Assembly (NCBI GenBank): GCA_018969565.1
Contig: JAGWYC010000111.1
Coordinates: 1-6,641, forward strand
Source of the DNA: Bacteroidota bacterium
GTDB taxonomy: Bacteria; Bacteroidota; Bacteroidia; NS11-12g; UBA955
Direction of reading: 5' to 3'
DNA: 6,641 nucleotides
Position 1 is the first letter of the stretch. Every line of letters starts with the position of its first letter. The position numbers and the translations under genes are program-made. Under the pieces are notes generated by a model. It searched no databases and was not told the DNA's origin. It saw only the letters and a list, made by a program, of their open reading frames with translations. Of this stretch, positions 1-6,641 are shown piece by piece.

Positions 1-1319
1 GGACGATTCCTGATTCGCCAGGCCTGTGGCCAGTTGTTGTTGCTACGCCTTCCTAAGAAATTGATCCAACCCAGGGGCAATCCTTTAAAGGAAACAGCAT
101 TCCATCCGTCCTTTGCACCTGAAGGAATCACGCCATCACCACAGAGGAACGCAATGGTTTCTTCAAGCGATAATGGTGTTGCTAAACTTGTGTTGAAATG
201 AACGCTGAGCGCAAGCGCTGGGTCCGGTTTAAACTTGGCTCCGTGCATTACGCCGGCCGCTGTTCCTACCTGGCATACCCTGATGTTTCTTTTTAGTTGA
301 TCTGCGGTAGTTTTAGAAAGATTGTTGACGATACAGGGACCCGCTTCTGTTTCCACCAGATCCACGTCAGGCAGGAGCCATTCCCGGATTTCATGAAACC
401 GCTGCTTACCTGTTGGTGTCGTCCGCACAAGTCCTTCTGGGTTCATACTTCCGCTTTTCTGCAGCACGCCCGCGAAGAAACCCTCCCCTCCCCCATTTCC
501 GGGCCAGTTGTACCAGCAAGAGGTATCTGACTTACCGGCTTGAAGCCCCCATGTATCCGGAAGGTCCAACGCAACCGCCTCCGCATCATACTCCTTCATC
601 AGTTGTTGCAGTTGCGCTTCATTTTCCTCCTGGTTCAACGTGCAGGTACTGTAAATAAGAAAGCCTCCGGGTTTGATCGCCGGCCATATATCGGCAAGGA
701 GCCGGCCCTGCCTTGCTGCGCAAAATCCAACAAGTTCGGGAGACCAGTGTTGCCGTGCTTCTTCACTTTTACGGAACATGCCCTCTCCACTGCATGGAGC
801 GTCCACCAAAACCACATCGAAAAGATGTTCATGTATTCCGAATGCAGCAGGATCGGCCTGAGTAACTATTGTATTATCCCAACCCGCCTTGGTGATATTT
901 TCCTGAAGTACCCCAACTCTTGTCCTGATGGACTCATTACTGACCAGAACCCCTTTACCTGAAAGGATATTTGCCAGATGTACACTTTTTCCTCCGGGAG
1001 CGGCACAAAGATCCAGCACCCGCGGATGCTCCGGCAGCGCCAGTTTAGAAAACAGCGTCCCGATTAGTTGGCTTCCCGCCTCCTGGACATAATACGCGCC
1101 GGCATGGAACCAGGGGTCGTAGATAAAAGTCGGTCGCTCTTCAAGGATAAAACCCGATGGATTCCAAAGCACCGCGGTTTCCGGTCTGATACCGCTGAAC
1201 TTCCGGGGATGCAGATTCACAGAAACGCCCGGGGGCTCTGAAAAAACTTCATTCAGGCGCTTATAATCGGCAGGGTATTCCTGCTTTAGTCGAAGTAAAA
1301 AAGCCTCCGGCAACTCCAT
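1..1319 (-). CDS. rsmF: RsmF-type rRNA (cytosine-5)-methyltransferase, C-terminus cut by window edge
   Basis: This is a SAM-dependent RNA m5C methyltransferase of the NOL1/NOP2/Sun family, and it is expected to modify 16S rRNA in the cytoplasm. Reading leftward from the ATG at 1319-1317 gives 439 open codons with no stop or frameshift. Visible motifs are the SAM-binding motif DLCAAPGGK (residues 103-111), motif IV DAPCSGEG (from residue 173, Cys176) and motif VI STCT with Cys226. In this family the motif VI Cys is the nucleophile and the motif IV Cys helps release the product. The SGEG form and the following MFRK resemble E. coli RsmF rather than RsmB. The C-terminal third looks like the RsmF PUA-like region, with HGAKFKPDPALALS and the terminal NNNWPQAWRI (residues 427-436). 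Homologues end near this motif, so probably only a few residues are missing. No Shine-Dalgarno sequence precedes the ATG. The exact target cytosine (C1407 in E. coli) is inferred. Confidence 0.9.
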   Translation of the reverse strand, partial: MELPEAFLLRLKQEYPADYKRLNEVFSEPPGVSVNLHPRKFSGIRPETAVLWNPSGFILEERPTFIYDPWFHAGAYYVQEAGSQLIGTLFSKLALPEHPRVLDLCAAPGGKSVHLANILSGKGVLVSNESIRTRVGVLQENITKAGWDNTIVTQADPAAFGIHEHLFDVVLVDAPCSGEGMFRKSEEARQHWSPELVGFCAARQGRLLADIWPAIKPGGFLIYSTCTLNQEENEAQLQQLMKEYDAEAVALDLPDTWGLQAGKSDTSCWYNWPGNGGGEGFFAGVLQKSGSMNPEGLVRTTPTGKQRFHEIREWLLPDVDLVETEAGPCIVNNLSKTTADQLKRNIRVCQVGTAAGVMHGAKFKPDPALALSVHFNTSLATPLSLEETIAFLCGDGVIPSGAKDGWNAVSFKGLPLGWINFLGRRSNNNWPQAWRIRNR

Positions 1320-1354
1320 GGTGCAAAAAAAGTATATTCCTCGCAAGCACCATG
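1317..1354. repeat. 8-base inverted repeat overlapping the rsmF start codon
   Basis: CATGGTGC at 1317-1324 is the exact reverse complement of GCACCATG at 1347-1354, with 22 bases between the arms. The left arm contains the methyltransferase start codon. A leftward transcript starting beyond 1354 could therefore fold to hide its own start, or the arms could be a protein binding site. The match is seen directly; any function is a guess, and an 8-base match can arise by chance. Confidence 0.35.
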
Positions 1355-1371
1355 ATGCACAACGCTTTGAT

Positions 1372-1379
1372 TATCTTTG
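1372..1379 (+). promoter_or_regulatory. Candidate Bacteroidota -7 promoter box for the desaturase gene
   Basis: TATCTTTG matches the TAnnTTTG -7 consensus used by the Bacteroidota primary sigma factor. It lies 25 bases before the ATG at 1405, which would give a leader of roughly 20 bases. No good TTTG -33 element is found at the usual spacing (about 1347-1350 reads gcac), so the promoter is only half-supported. Confidence 0.5.
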
Positions 1380-1394
1380 TAGTACAACATAATT

Positions 1395-1398
1395 AGGA
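1395..1398 (+). promoter_or_regulatory. Possible weak ribosome binding site of the desaturase gene
   Basis: AGGA ends 6 bases before the ATG at 1405 and supports that start codon. It is the only recognisable Shine-Dalgarno-like sequence ahead of the genes whose starts lie in this window. Many Bacteroidota genes do not depend on such sites. Confidence 0.4.
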
Positions 1399-1404
1399 AC
1401 ATCA

Positions 1405-2520
1405 ATGAATTCTTCAAAAGTGAATGTTCCCCCACCAATTTTCGACAATCAGGGGAACAAGTTTTACGGGGAGTTGCGTGCGGCCGTAGATGAGTTTTTT
1501 AAACAAAAAGGAATCAAGAAAACCGGTGACAGCCGGTTATACACCAAGACCACCATCATCATGGTTACTGTGCCTCTGCTTATGGGACTGGCGCTGTTTG
1601 CCGGTTTTCCGCTTTGGGTATCCGTGCTGCTTTATGCGGTAGTAGGCGTATTTCACGCGCTGGCCGGCTTCAACATCATGCACGATGCCTGCCACGGTAG
1701 TTTCTCGTCCAACGGGAAAGTCAACAACTGGTTTGGAAACATCATGAGCCTGCTCGGCAGCCATGCCTTCATTTGGAAAACCAAACACAATGTGATTCAC
1801 CACACCTACACCAACGTAGATGGTATTGATGATGATATTGCGAAGATTCCGGCGCTGCGGCATTGTCCCACGCAGCCCTGGAAGCCGGCGCTCCGATTCC
1901 AGCATCTGTACATGATGGGCTTGTATGCGATCAGCTCTGTGTTTTGGATGTACGTGGCCGATTTTGAAAAGTACTTCAAGCGCCGCGTGTACACCTCCGA
2001 TTTGCCCAAATTCCCTTTGAAGGAACATGTGATTTTCTGGACAACCAAGATTGTTTATACCCTCGTTTACGTTGGTTTACCTGTTTATATGCTCGGCTGG
2101 GGGCCAGGACTTCTTTGCTTCTTCTCCCTTCATGTTACCTTGGGTATTGTGCTCAGTTGCGTGTTCCAGATGGCTCATGTTGTAGAGAAAACCCATTTTG
2201 TGGAAGCAAGTTTGAATGAACGGGTTCGTATTCCCCAGGAATGGGCCGTACATCAAATGGCTACAACGGCCAACTTTGCGCCGAATTCGCGCTTCTGGAC
2301 CTGGTTCACCGGTGGCCTCAATTTTCAGGTTGAGCACCACCTGTTTCCGCAAATCAGCCATGTTCACTATCCCGATGTGCGCAAGATTGTCCAACAGGTA
2401 GCCGCAAAATACAATGTGCCCTACCTGGAATATCCTACCTTCCGAGAGGCTTTTATGTCGCATGTTCGCTTCATGCGCCTACTGGGCTCCGGTAAGGATC
2501 TGGCCATGGCACACGCCTAA
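1405..2520 (+). CDS. Membrane fatty acid desaturase with a QxxHH third histidine box
   Basis: This is an integral-membrane di-iron desaturase (FA_desaturase family) that introduces a double bond into a fatty acyl chain at the cytoplasmic membrane using O2 and electrons. The three histidine boxes are HDACH (residues 93-97), HNVIHH (128-133) and QVEHH (308-312). Hydrophobic spans occur near residues 50-90, 168-187, 213-232 and 235-256. The length, 371 residues, is normal for a bacterial member. A Gln-led third box is typical of the front-end/linoleoyl-CoA desaturase branch, but there is no N-terminal cytochrome b5 domain (no HPGG motif). Electrons must therefore come from a separate donor, and none is encoded here. 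The start at 1405 is supported by AGGA at 1395 and a TATCTTTG box at 1372. The position of the double bond and the substrate form (acyl-CoA or acyl-lipid) cannot be read from the sequence. Confidence 0.93.
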   Translation: MNSSKVNVPPPIFDNQGNKFYGELRAAVDEFFKQKGIKKTGDSRLYTKTTIIMVTVPLLMGLALFAGFPLWVSVLLYAVVGVFHALAGFNIMHDACHGSFSSNGKVNNWFGNIMSLLGSHAFIWKTKHNVIHHTYTNVDGIDDDIAKIPALRHCPTQPWKPALRFQHLYMMGLYAISSVFWMYVADFEKYFKRRVYTSDLPKFPLKEHVIFWTTKIVYTLVYVGLPVYMLGWGPGLLCFFSLHVTLGIVLSCVFQMAHVVEKTHFVEASLNERVRIPQEWAVHQMATTANFAPNSRFWTWFTGGLNFQVEHHLFPQISHVHYPDVRKIVQQVAAKYNVPYLEYPTFREAFMSHVRFMRLLGSGKDLAMAHA

Positions 2521-2529
2521 TCTGACGAC

Positions 2530-2546
2530 AACACCCCGGTGGTGTT
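2530..2546 (+). terminator. Weak hairpin after the desaturase gene, possible terminator or attenuator
   Basis: AACACC (2530-2535) and GGTGTT (2541-2546) can pair as a 6-base stem with a 5-base loop, just after the desaturase stop. No T-run follows, and the next gene starts 20 bases later. It may reduce read-through or protect an mRNA end rather than fully terminate. Confidence 0.25.
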
Positions 2547-2566
2547 CCTCGATATAAAACGCGTTC

Positions 2567-4606
2567 ATGTATTCCCGAATTTTACCCTTTCTGCTCCTCG
2601 CCGCCACCTTGGGCGCATGCAGGAAAACCGATGGAACCTATTGGGATGCCGAGTATCTGGCGCCCATCGCCCGTGCAGATATTGCGCTTGACCATCTCTA
2701 CACCGGCAACCTGCTTAACAAAGCCGGCGACAGCAGTTATTCGCTGGAATACAGCCAACTGGTGTACACCAGCAATCGCCTTGATGGGATTAAAATTCCG
2801 GATACGGTTGTTACCCGTTACTTCACCCTGAAAACCCTGCGACTCAATGATCAAAGCATCAGCCGAAGGGTTACGCTGGCAGAAATCAACCCGGCGTTTA
2901 TTCTTGCACATGGAAGCACGCAGGTGATTCCCGCGCAGAACCTTACCAACCTTTCACCGGTGGACCTTGATGCCAGCGCTTTCTTTGAATACGCCACCCT
3001 GGACAGCGGTTGGCTAACTATGGAAATCTATAATGAGTTACCGGTGAACCTCGCTGAGGTAACCTTTGAGTTGCGCAATAAAACGGACAACTCCGTGGTG
3101 AGCACCCAGACTTTTTATAATCTGGCACCGAACTCTCGTCAGAGTTCCAAAACCTCACTTTCCGGAAAAACGGTGTACAAAACGCTGACTGCACAGATTA
3201 AAACACTGAAAACCGACCCCAGTTCCGGGCCGGTAGTCATTGACGCGTTTAAGGGTGTACAATTGAACCTGACGGTGAGCAACTTAAAACCGCGAGCGGC
3301 CACGGCGGCATTCCCCAGTCAGAACGTAATGACCCAGGACGAAGGAACCAGTATGGAAATGGGTGGCCCCGAACTAAAGTTTGTTCAGGCCAGAAAAGGA
3401 ACCCTGCGTATTCGCATCTCCACCACCATCCAGGAAAACCTGACCATGACCTTCCGCCTGCCGAACGTGGTGAAAAACGGACAAAGCGTAGAACGTATTG
3501 TGAAAGTGCCTGCCGCCGTTCCCGGTGAAACAAGGAGGTATGTAGAAGATGTGGACATGAACGGTTATCTGGTTGATTACCGGGGAAAGAATCCTTCGGT
3601 CACAGATACGGTGAACACCTTCCACCAGATTGTTCTGGTAAACCTCGACAGCAGTGGAAGAAAGGTGAACGTTTCACTCGATGACAGCGTGCGTGTGGAA
3701 TATGGTATTGTAGGGGTAGAACCCGAATGGGCCATTGGTTATTTCGGCCAGTCCAACGAACAGGTAAGTGGCACCCAGCCTGTGGACCTCTTCAAAGGTA
3801 TCGGTGGTTCCCTGGAACCTGAGAATGTAGCTGTTAAGGTGCGTGTATCCAATGGCGTAGGTGCTCAGGGCCGCGTGCTGATTAAAAGTCTGGAAAGCGT
3901 GAATACGCTCAACAAAAAAAGTATTCCTTTGGTAGCGCCCACCCTGCTTGGTGTAAACACCGATATCAATGCAGCCACATTTAAACCATGGGCACCCTGG
4001 GAAACTTCCTACTACCTGAATACAGGAAACTCCAATATACGCAACTTCATTGGCAACCTGCCTGATAAAATCGCCTATGACCTCAACCTACAGATGAACC
4101 CCAACGGCAACACCACCCGCTGGAAGGATTTTCTGTACTACGATAAACCCCTTAATGTATATCTGGATGCTTCCATGCCCGTAAGCTTCAAAAGCCCCGG
4201 TGTTTACTTCCGGGACACACAAGTGTTGAATATGGGGGCCATCAAAGGTGTGGAATTGGCTAAAAGCGCCGTGCTAAAAATCTACGCGGAAAATGATTTC
4301 CCGGTCAGTATAAGGATGCGGGGCTACCTGCTAGACGCAAGCCTGAATATGCTGGATAGCATTACACCGGAAGAGATTATTCCGGCTTCGCTTGTGAATA
4401 CAACCACCGGTGCGGTAATTACAAAATCCATAGCAACATTGCTCGCACCCGTTTCTGAAGCGGGTATGGAACACCTCAGGAAAGCACGTTATATTGTGTT
4501 CGTGCCGCGTTTGAATACAGAGGGTTCTGACTATAGAAAACTGTATTCGTTCTATCGCCTGAAGTTGCGTTTGGTAGGCCAGGTCACGGTAGCTAACTCC
4601 TTCTAA
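2567..4606 (+). CDS. Large lipoprotein of unknown function with repeated beta-sandwich-like segments
   Basis: I do not recognise a named family. The N-terminus is a lipoprotein signal: MYSR, a hydrophobic stretch and the lipobox LGAC, with lipidation expected at Cys18. The mature protein (about 662 residues) would be anchored to the outer or inner membrane. It starts with a WDAEYLAPIARADI segment (residues 26-39). Similar-looking segments follow at about 148-170, 278-299 and 567-589, each of the form (hydrophobic)-L-x-(I/L/M)-x-(I/V/A) followed about ten residues later by a second alternating strand, plus a looser one at 421-440. This suggests stacked beta-sandwich modules, perhaps like LEA/WHy domains. 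EPEWAIGYFGQ (385-395) is a distinctive motif. No enzymatic motif is visible. There is no clear Shine-Dalgarno sequence; the lipobox immediately downstream supports the chosen start. The barrel gene follows after 20 bases, so co-transcription and a shared envelope role are likely. It could be a surface adhesin-like or structural lipoprotein; this is inference. Confidence 0.85.
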   Translation: MYSRILPFLLLAATLGACRKTDGTYWDAEYLAPIARADIALDHLYTGNLLNKAGDSSYSLEYSQLVYTSNRLDGIKIPDTVVTRYFTLKTLRLNDQSISRRVTLAEINPAFILAHGSTQVIPAQNLTNLSPVDLDASAFFEYATLDSGWLTMEIYNELPVNLAEVTFELRNKTDNSVVSTQTFYNLAPNSRQSSKTSLSGKTVYKTLTAQIKTLKTDPSSGPVVIDAFKGVQLNLTVSNLKPRAATAAFPSQNVMTQDEGTSMEMGGPELKFVQARKGTLRIRISTTIQENLTMTFRLPNVVKNGQSVERIVKVPAAVPGETRRYVEDVDMNGYLVDYRGKNPSVTDTVNTFHQIVLVNLDSSGRKVNVSLDDSVRVEYGIVGVEPEWAIGYFGQSNEQVSGTQPVDLFKGIGGSLEPENVAVKVRVSNGVGAQGRVLIKSLESVNTLNKKSIPLVAPTLLGVNTDINAATFKPWAPWETSYYLNTGNSNIRNFIGNLPDKIAYDLNLQMNPNGNTTRWKDFLYYDKPLNVYLDASMPVSFKSPGVYFRDTQVLNMGAIKGVELAKSAVLKIYAENDFPVSIRMRGYLLDASLNMLDSITPEEIIPASLVNTTTGAVITKSIATLLAPVSEAGMEHLRKARYIVFVPRLNTEGSDYRKLYSFYRLKLRLVGQVTVANSF

Positions 4607-4626
4607 TCCGGAAAATCCCGTTTTAT

Positions 4627-5916
4627 ATGCTCGTTTCTTTACAGAATCGCATTCTCCTCTCTGCTTTGTTTTTTGCTTCCGTGGGATTTGCTCAAAACAC
4701 CAACTCTGACAGCTCGGTGAACAACCGCTCTCGGTTCATTGACGCCCCATCTTCACTTGAAATAAACACCCGGGCCGTTTTCTATAGCAACCGCGTGCCT
4801 TCCGCTGCTTTGTACCGGGTTATGGGCGGCTCTTTTTCCAATAAACTCATTGATAAAACGTCAGAGCGTATAGGCGGTAAATATGGCACGGTTCAGGGTG
4901 AAAGTTCCATCGGAGTGCTGTTCAACGACAACAGCCACACCGTGCTGCCGTCTAAAACAGGTTGGTGGGCACTGGATTACGGGTTCACCAATTTGTACAG
5001 CGCCCGATTTAATCAGGATGCTTTTAATTTGATTTTTCGCGGTAACGCACCTTTTGCAGGAACCACGCTCCGCAGCGAGAACCTCACACTAAACAGCATG
5101 TCCTGGAACTCCCTGGGCGCGTCGTTTACAAAGCCCCTGAAAAGGCCTGGCGGTGTAATTTCCCAATTATCGGTAGGCGCCTCCTGGGTGTTTATGCGCG
5201 AGTACAACCGGATTTCCCTGCCTCAGGCCAGCCTGTTTACCTCGGGTCTGGGCGATAGCCTTCATCTGACTTATGCTCTTGATTGCACCCGAAAGGATAA
5301 AAACGCATTTGGTTTTTATCCGCTGAGCCATGGCGCCAGCGTGAATCTCAGATACTTTTCCTTTAAACAATTCCGAAAAAATCTGGTCAGTTGGTCGGTT
5401 TCAGTGCGCGACCTAGGGCTGGTTTCGCTGGGTTCCGCGGCGGCCCGTTATGCTAAAGATTCTGCCATTGGAATCAACGGTTGGAACGTGCCTTTCACCC
5501 CATACGGGATTGACAGCAATGCCTCGTTCAGCAACTATTTCGACACATTACTGAACAGACTGAATCCCCAACGCACGCCGCAAAACATGTTCGTGGCCAT
5601 GCCTGCATTGTTATCCTGTTCGGCCAGTGTTTACTATCGCAACGGCGCCCGTCTCTTTGGAAGTGTGGTTTATCGCGCCTTCCCGGGTTTCATCCCACGT
5701 GCCACCATTGGTTACGCTAAGAATTTTGCAAAATACTCATACGGCGCTCAACTATCATTGGGTGGCGTAAGCTCCGGCGATTTAGGTGCTTTTGCATCAT
5801 GGACGCCTGTTAAAAGCTTTTATTTATCGCTGGAAGTAAATGCGCTGGAAGGATTGATTGCACCCATGCAGGCCGGTGGTGCCGGTGGTCGTGTGATGCT
5901 GGTCTGGAACCTTTAA
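4627..5916 (+). CDS. Predicted outer-membrane beta-barrel protein, DUF5723-like
   Basis: A signal peptide is visible: MLVSLQNR, a hydrophobic core (residues 9-19) and a likely signal peptidase I site after GFA (residue 22), before Gln23. The mature 407 residues are rich in alternating hydrophobic/polar strands, Gly and aromatics, with a final strand GRVMLVWNL, as in outer-membrane barrels. The segment from Ala126 to Leu148 (ARFNQDAFNLIFRGN, then APFAGTTL) resembles my recollection of the Bacteroidota family DUF5723, whose function is unknown; I could not run a profile search. There is no TonB box or plug domain, so it is not a SusC-type receptor. The gene lies 20 bases after the lipoprotein gene with no promoter or clear ribosome binding site between, which points to an operon. 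Its stop is 7 bases from the converging ftsH stop. The barrel call is fairly firm; the family name is tentative and the role unknown. Confidence 0.82.
   Translation: MLVSLQNRILLSALFFASVGFAQNTNSDSSVNNRSRFIDAPSSLEINTRAVFYSNRVPSAALYRVMGGSFSNKLIDKTSERIGGKYGTVQGESSIGVLFNDNSHTVLPSKTGWWALDYGFTNLYSARFNQDAFNLIFRGNAPFAGTTLRSENLTLNSMSWNSLGASFTKPLKRPGGVISQLSVGASWVFMREYNRISLPQASLFTSGLGDSLHLTYALDCTRKDKNAFGFYPLSHGASVNLRYFSFKQFRKNLVSWSVSVRDLGLVSLGSAAARYAKDSAIGINGWNVPFTPYGIDSNASFSNYFDTLLNRLNPQRTPQNMFVAMPALLSCSASVYYRNGARLFGSVVYRAFPGFIPRATIGYAKNFAKYSYGAQLSLGGVSSGDLGAFASWTPVKSFYLSLEVNALEGLIAPMQAGGAGGRVMLVWNL
5872..5889 (+). repeat. 9-base perfect tandem duplication inside the barrel gene
   Basis: GCCGGTGGT occurs twice back to back (5872-5880 and 5881-5889), encoding Ala-Gly-Gly-Ala-Gly-Gly (residues 416-421) just before the last predicted strand. 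The unit is a multiple of three, so copy-number change would lengthen or shorten a turn without breaking the frame. Confidence 0.6.
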
Positions 5917-5923
5917 ACCGGGA

Positions 5924-6641
5924 TTACTCTTCTGCCTTGGGCTCCGCTGCGGTAGCTGCGGGTTGTTCTTCTTCGTTACTTTCCTCTGAACCACTGTTTA
6001 CAAATTCCTCGTAGGTGGTTTTGGTGTTGAAGGGACGCTTGCCTATCAGTCGCTCCAGGTCTGCCTGGAACAGTACCTCCTTCTTCAGTAACTCCTGAGC
6101 AAGGGCTTCAGTATGGTGCTTGTGTTCCAGCAGCATATCCTTGGTGCGCTTGTATGCCCTGTCCACCAAATCTCGCACTTCCTCATCTATAAGTTCAGCG
6201 GTTTTTTCACTGTAGGGTTTCTGATAACCATATTCACCCTGCGCATCGTAGAAGCTGAGGTTGCCCACCTTGTTGCTCATTCCATATACAGTCACCATGC
6301 TGTAAGCTAGTTTGGTAACGCGCTCCAGGTCGTTCTGTGCTCCGGTGCTCACCTTGTTGAAGAACACCTCCTCGGCTGCACGACCACCCAGTGTCATACA
6401 CATAGAGTCCATCAGTTGTTCTGTGCGGTACAGGTATTGTTCCTTGGGAAGATACTGGGCATAACCCAAGGCAGCCACGCCACGAGGAACAATGGAAACC
6501 TTCACCAGCGGATCGGCAAACTCCAGGAACCAGCCGGCAACGGCATGGCCCGCTTCGTGATAGGCAACAATTTCTTTTTCTTCGGGAGAAATAAGCTTGT
6601 TCTTCTTTTCAAGGCCTCCGATAACACGGTCAATAGCATCC
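5924..6641 (-). CDS. ftsH: ATP-dependent zinc metalloprotease FtsH, C-terminal part (N-terminus off the right edge)
   Basis: FtsH is a membrane-anchored AAA+ protease that extracts and degrades misfolded membrane proteins and some regulatory proteins. The window holds the last 238 residues, read leftward from 6640 with no break. The zinc site HEAGH is at residues 28-32 of this fragment, and the third zinc ligand is expected to be the Asp of TGAQNDLERV (about residue 104). Upstream, DAIDRVIGGLEKK is the usual link from the AAA domain, and LGGRAAEE is a conserved peptidase-domain motif. The fragment ends in an acidic, Ala/Pro-rich tail (about the last 25 residues, NSGSEESNEEEQ onward), which is probably disordered. 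The transmembrane and ATPase domains lie outside the window. A GTG codon at 6505 sits inside the domain, downstream of HEAGH, and is not the start. Confidence 0.97.
   Translation of the reverse strand, partial: DAIDRVIGGLEKKNKLISPEEKEIVAYHEAGHAVAGWFLEFADPLVKVSIVPRGVAALGYAQYLPKEQYLYRTEQLMDSMCMTLGGRAAEEVFFNKVSTGAQNDLERVTKLAYSMVTVYGMSNKVGNLSFYDAQGEYGYQKPYSEKTAELIDEEVRDLVDRAYKRTKDMLLEHKHHTEALAQELLKKEVLFQADLERLIGKRPFNTKTTYEEFVNSGSEESNEEEQPAATAAEPKAEE

Noticed and set aside
297..962. Overlapping plus-strand open frames of 62-140 codons
   Set aside because: They lie entirely inside the rsmF reading frame on the opposite strand, have no recognisable domains and read as low-quality protein, whereas the minus frame shows all the m5C methyltransferase motifs.
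1..1319. Possible pseudogene because no stop codon is seen for the methyltransferase
   Set aside because: The frame is unbroken for 439 codons, all catalytic motifs are present, and the missing end is explained by the window edge.
1537..2463. Minus-strand open frames of 80-163 codons inside the desaturase gene
   Set aside because: They are antisense to a well-supported desaturase with three intact histidine boxes and have no domain signal of their own.
3249..3625. Minus-strand open frames inside the lipoprotein gene
   Set aside because: They overlap each other in different frames and oppose a continuous 679-codon gene with a clear lipobox start.
6113..6310. Plus-strand 65-codon open frame with a hydrophobic stretch
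   Set aside because: It is antisense to the conserved ftsH peptidase domain, and no promoter or ribosome binding site was found for it.
5924..6505. A complete 193-residue protein starting at a GTG at 6505
   Set aside because: The same frame continues upstream to the window edge and includes the HEAGH zinc motif, so the GTG is an internal valine of ftsH and the gene is simply cut by the window.

Overview
The window appears to be an ordinary chromosomal segment from a member of the Bacteroidota. The evidence is a promoter box of the TAnnTTTG type ahead of the desaturase, start sites with weak or no Shine-Dalgarno sequence, a lipoprotein paired with an outer-membrane barrel of a Bacteroidota-type family, and the sequence style of the FtsH C-terminus. 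I cannot place it below phylum level. Five protein genes fill almost all of the window, and no gap exceeds 85 bases. I see no RNA genes, mobile elements or CRISPR array.

Layout. Positions 1-1319 (minus) hold a nearly complete RsmF-type rRNA cytosine-5 methyltransferase whose extreme C-terminus lies off the left edge. An 85-base divergent spacer (1320-1404) carries a promoter candidate for the rightward genes and an inverted repeat overlapping the methyltransferase start. Three rightward genes follow: a membrane fatty acid desaturase (1405-2520), a 679-residue lipoprotein of unknown function (2567-4606) and a 429-residue signal-peptide-bearing predicted beta-barrel (4627-5916). The right end (5924-6641, minus) is the C-terminal protease part of FtsH, converging on the barrel gene with only 7 bases between the stop codons.

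How they may work together. The lipoprotein and barrel genes are 20 bases apart and very likely co-transcribed. I infer that they form a cell-envelope pair, with a surface or periplasmic lipoprotein built from repeated beta-sandwich-like segments next to an outer-membrane barrel. The desaturase lies 46 bases upstream, separated by a weak hairpin, and may or may not share the transcript. A link between membrane-lipid desaturation and the pair is only suggested by position. The methyltransferase (ribosome maturation) and FtsH (membrane protein quality control) are housekeeping genes on the other strand. The pair of unknown function is the least explained part of the window.
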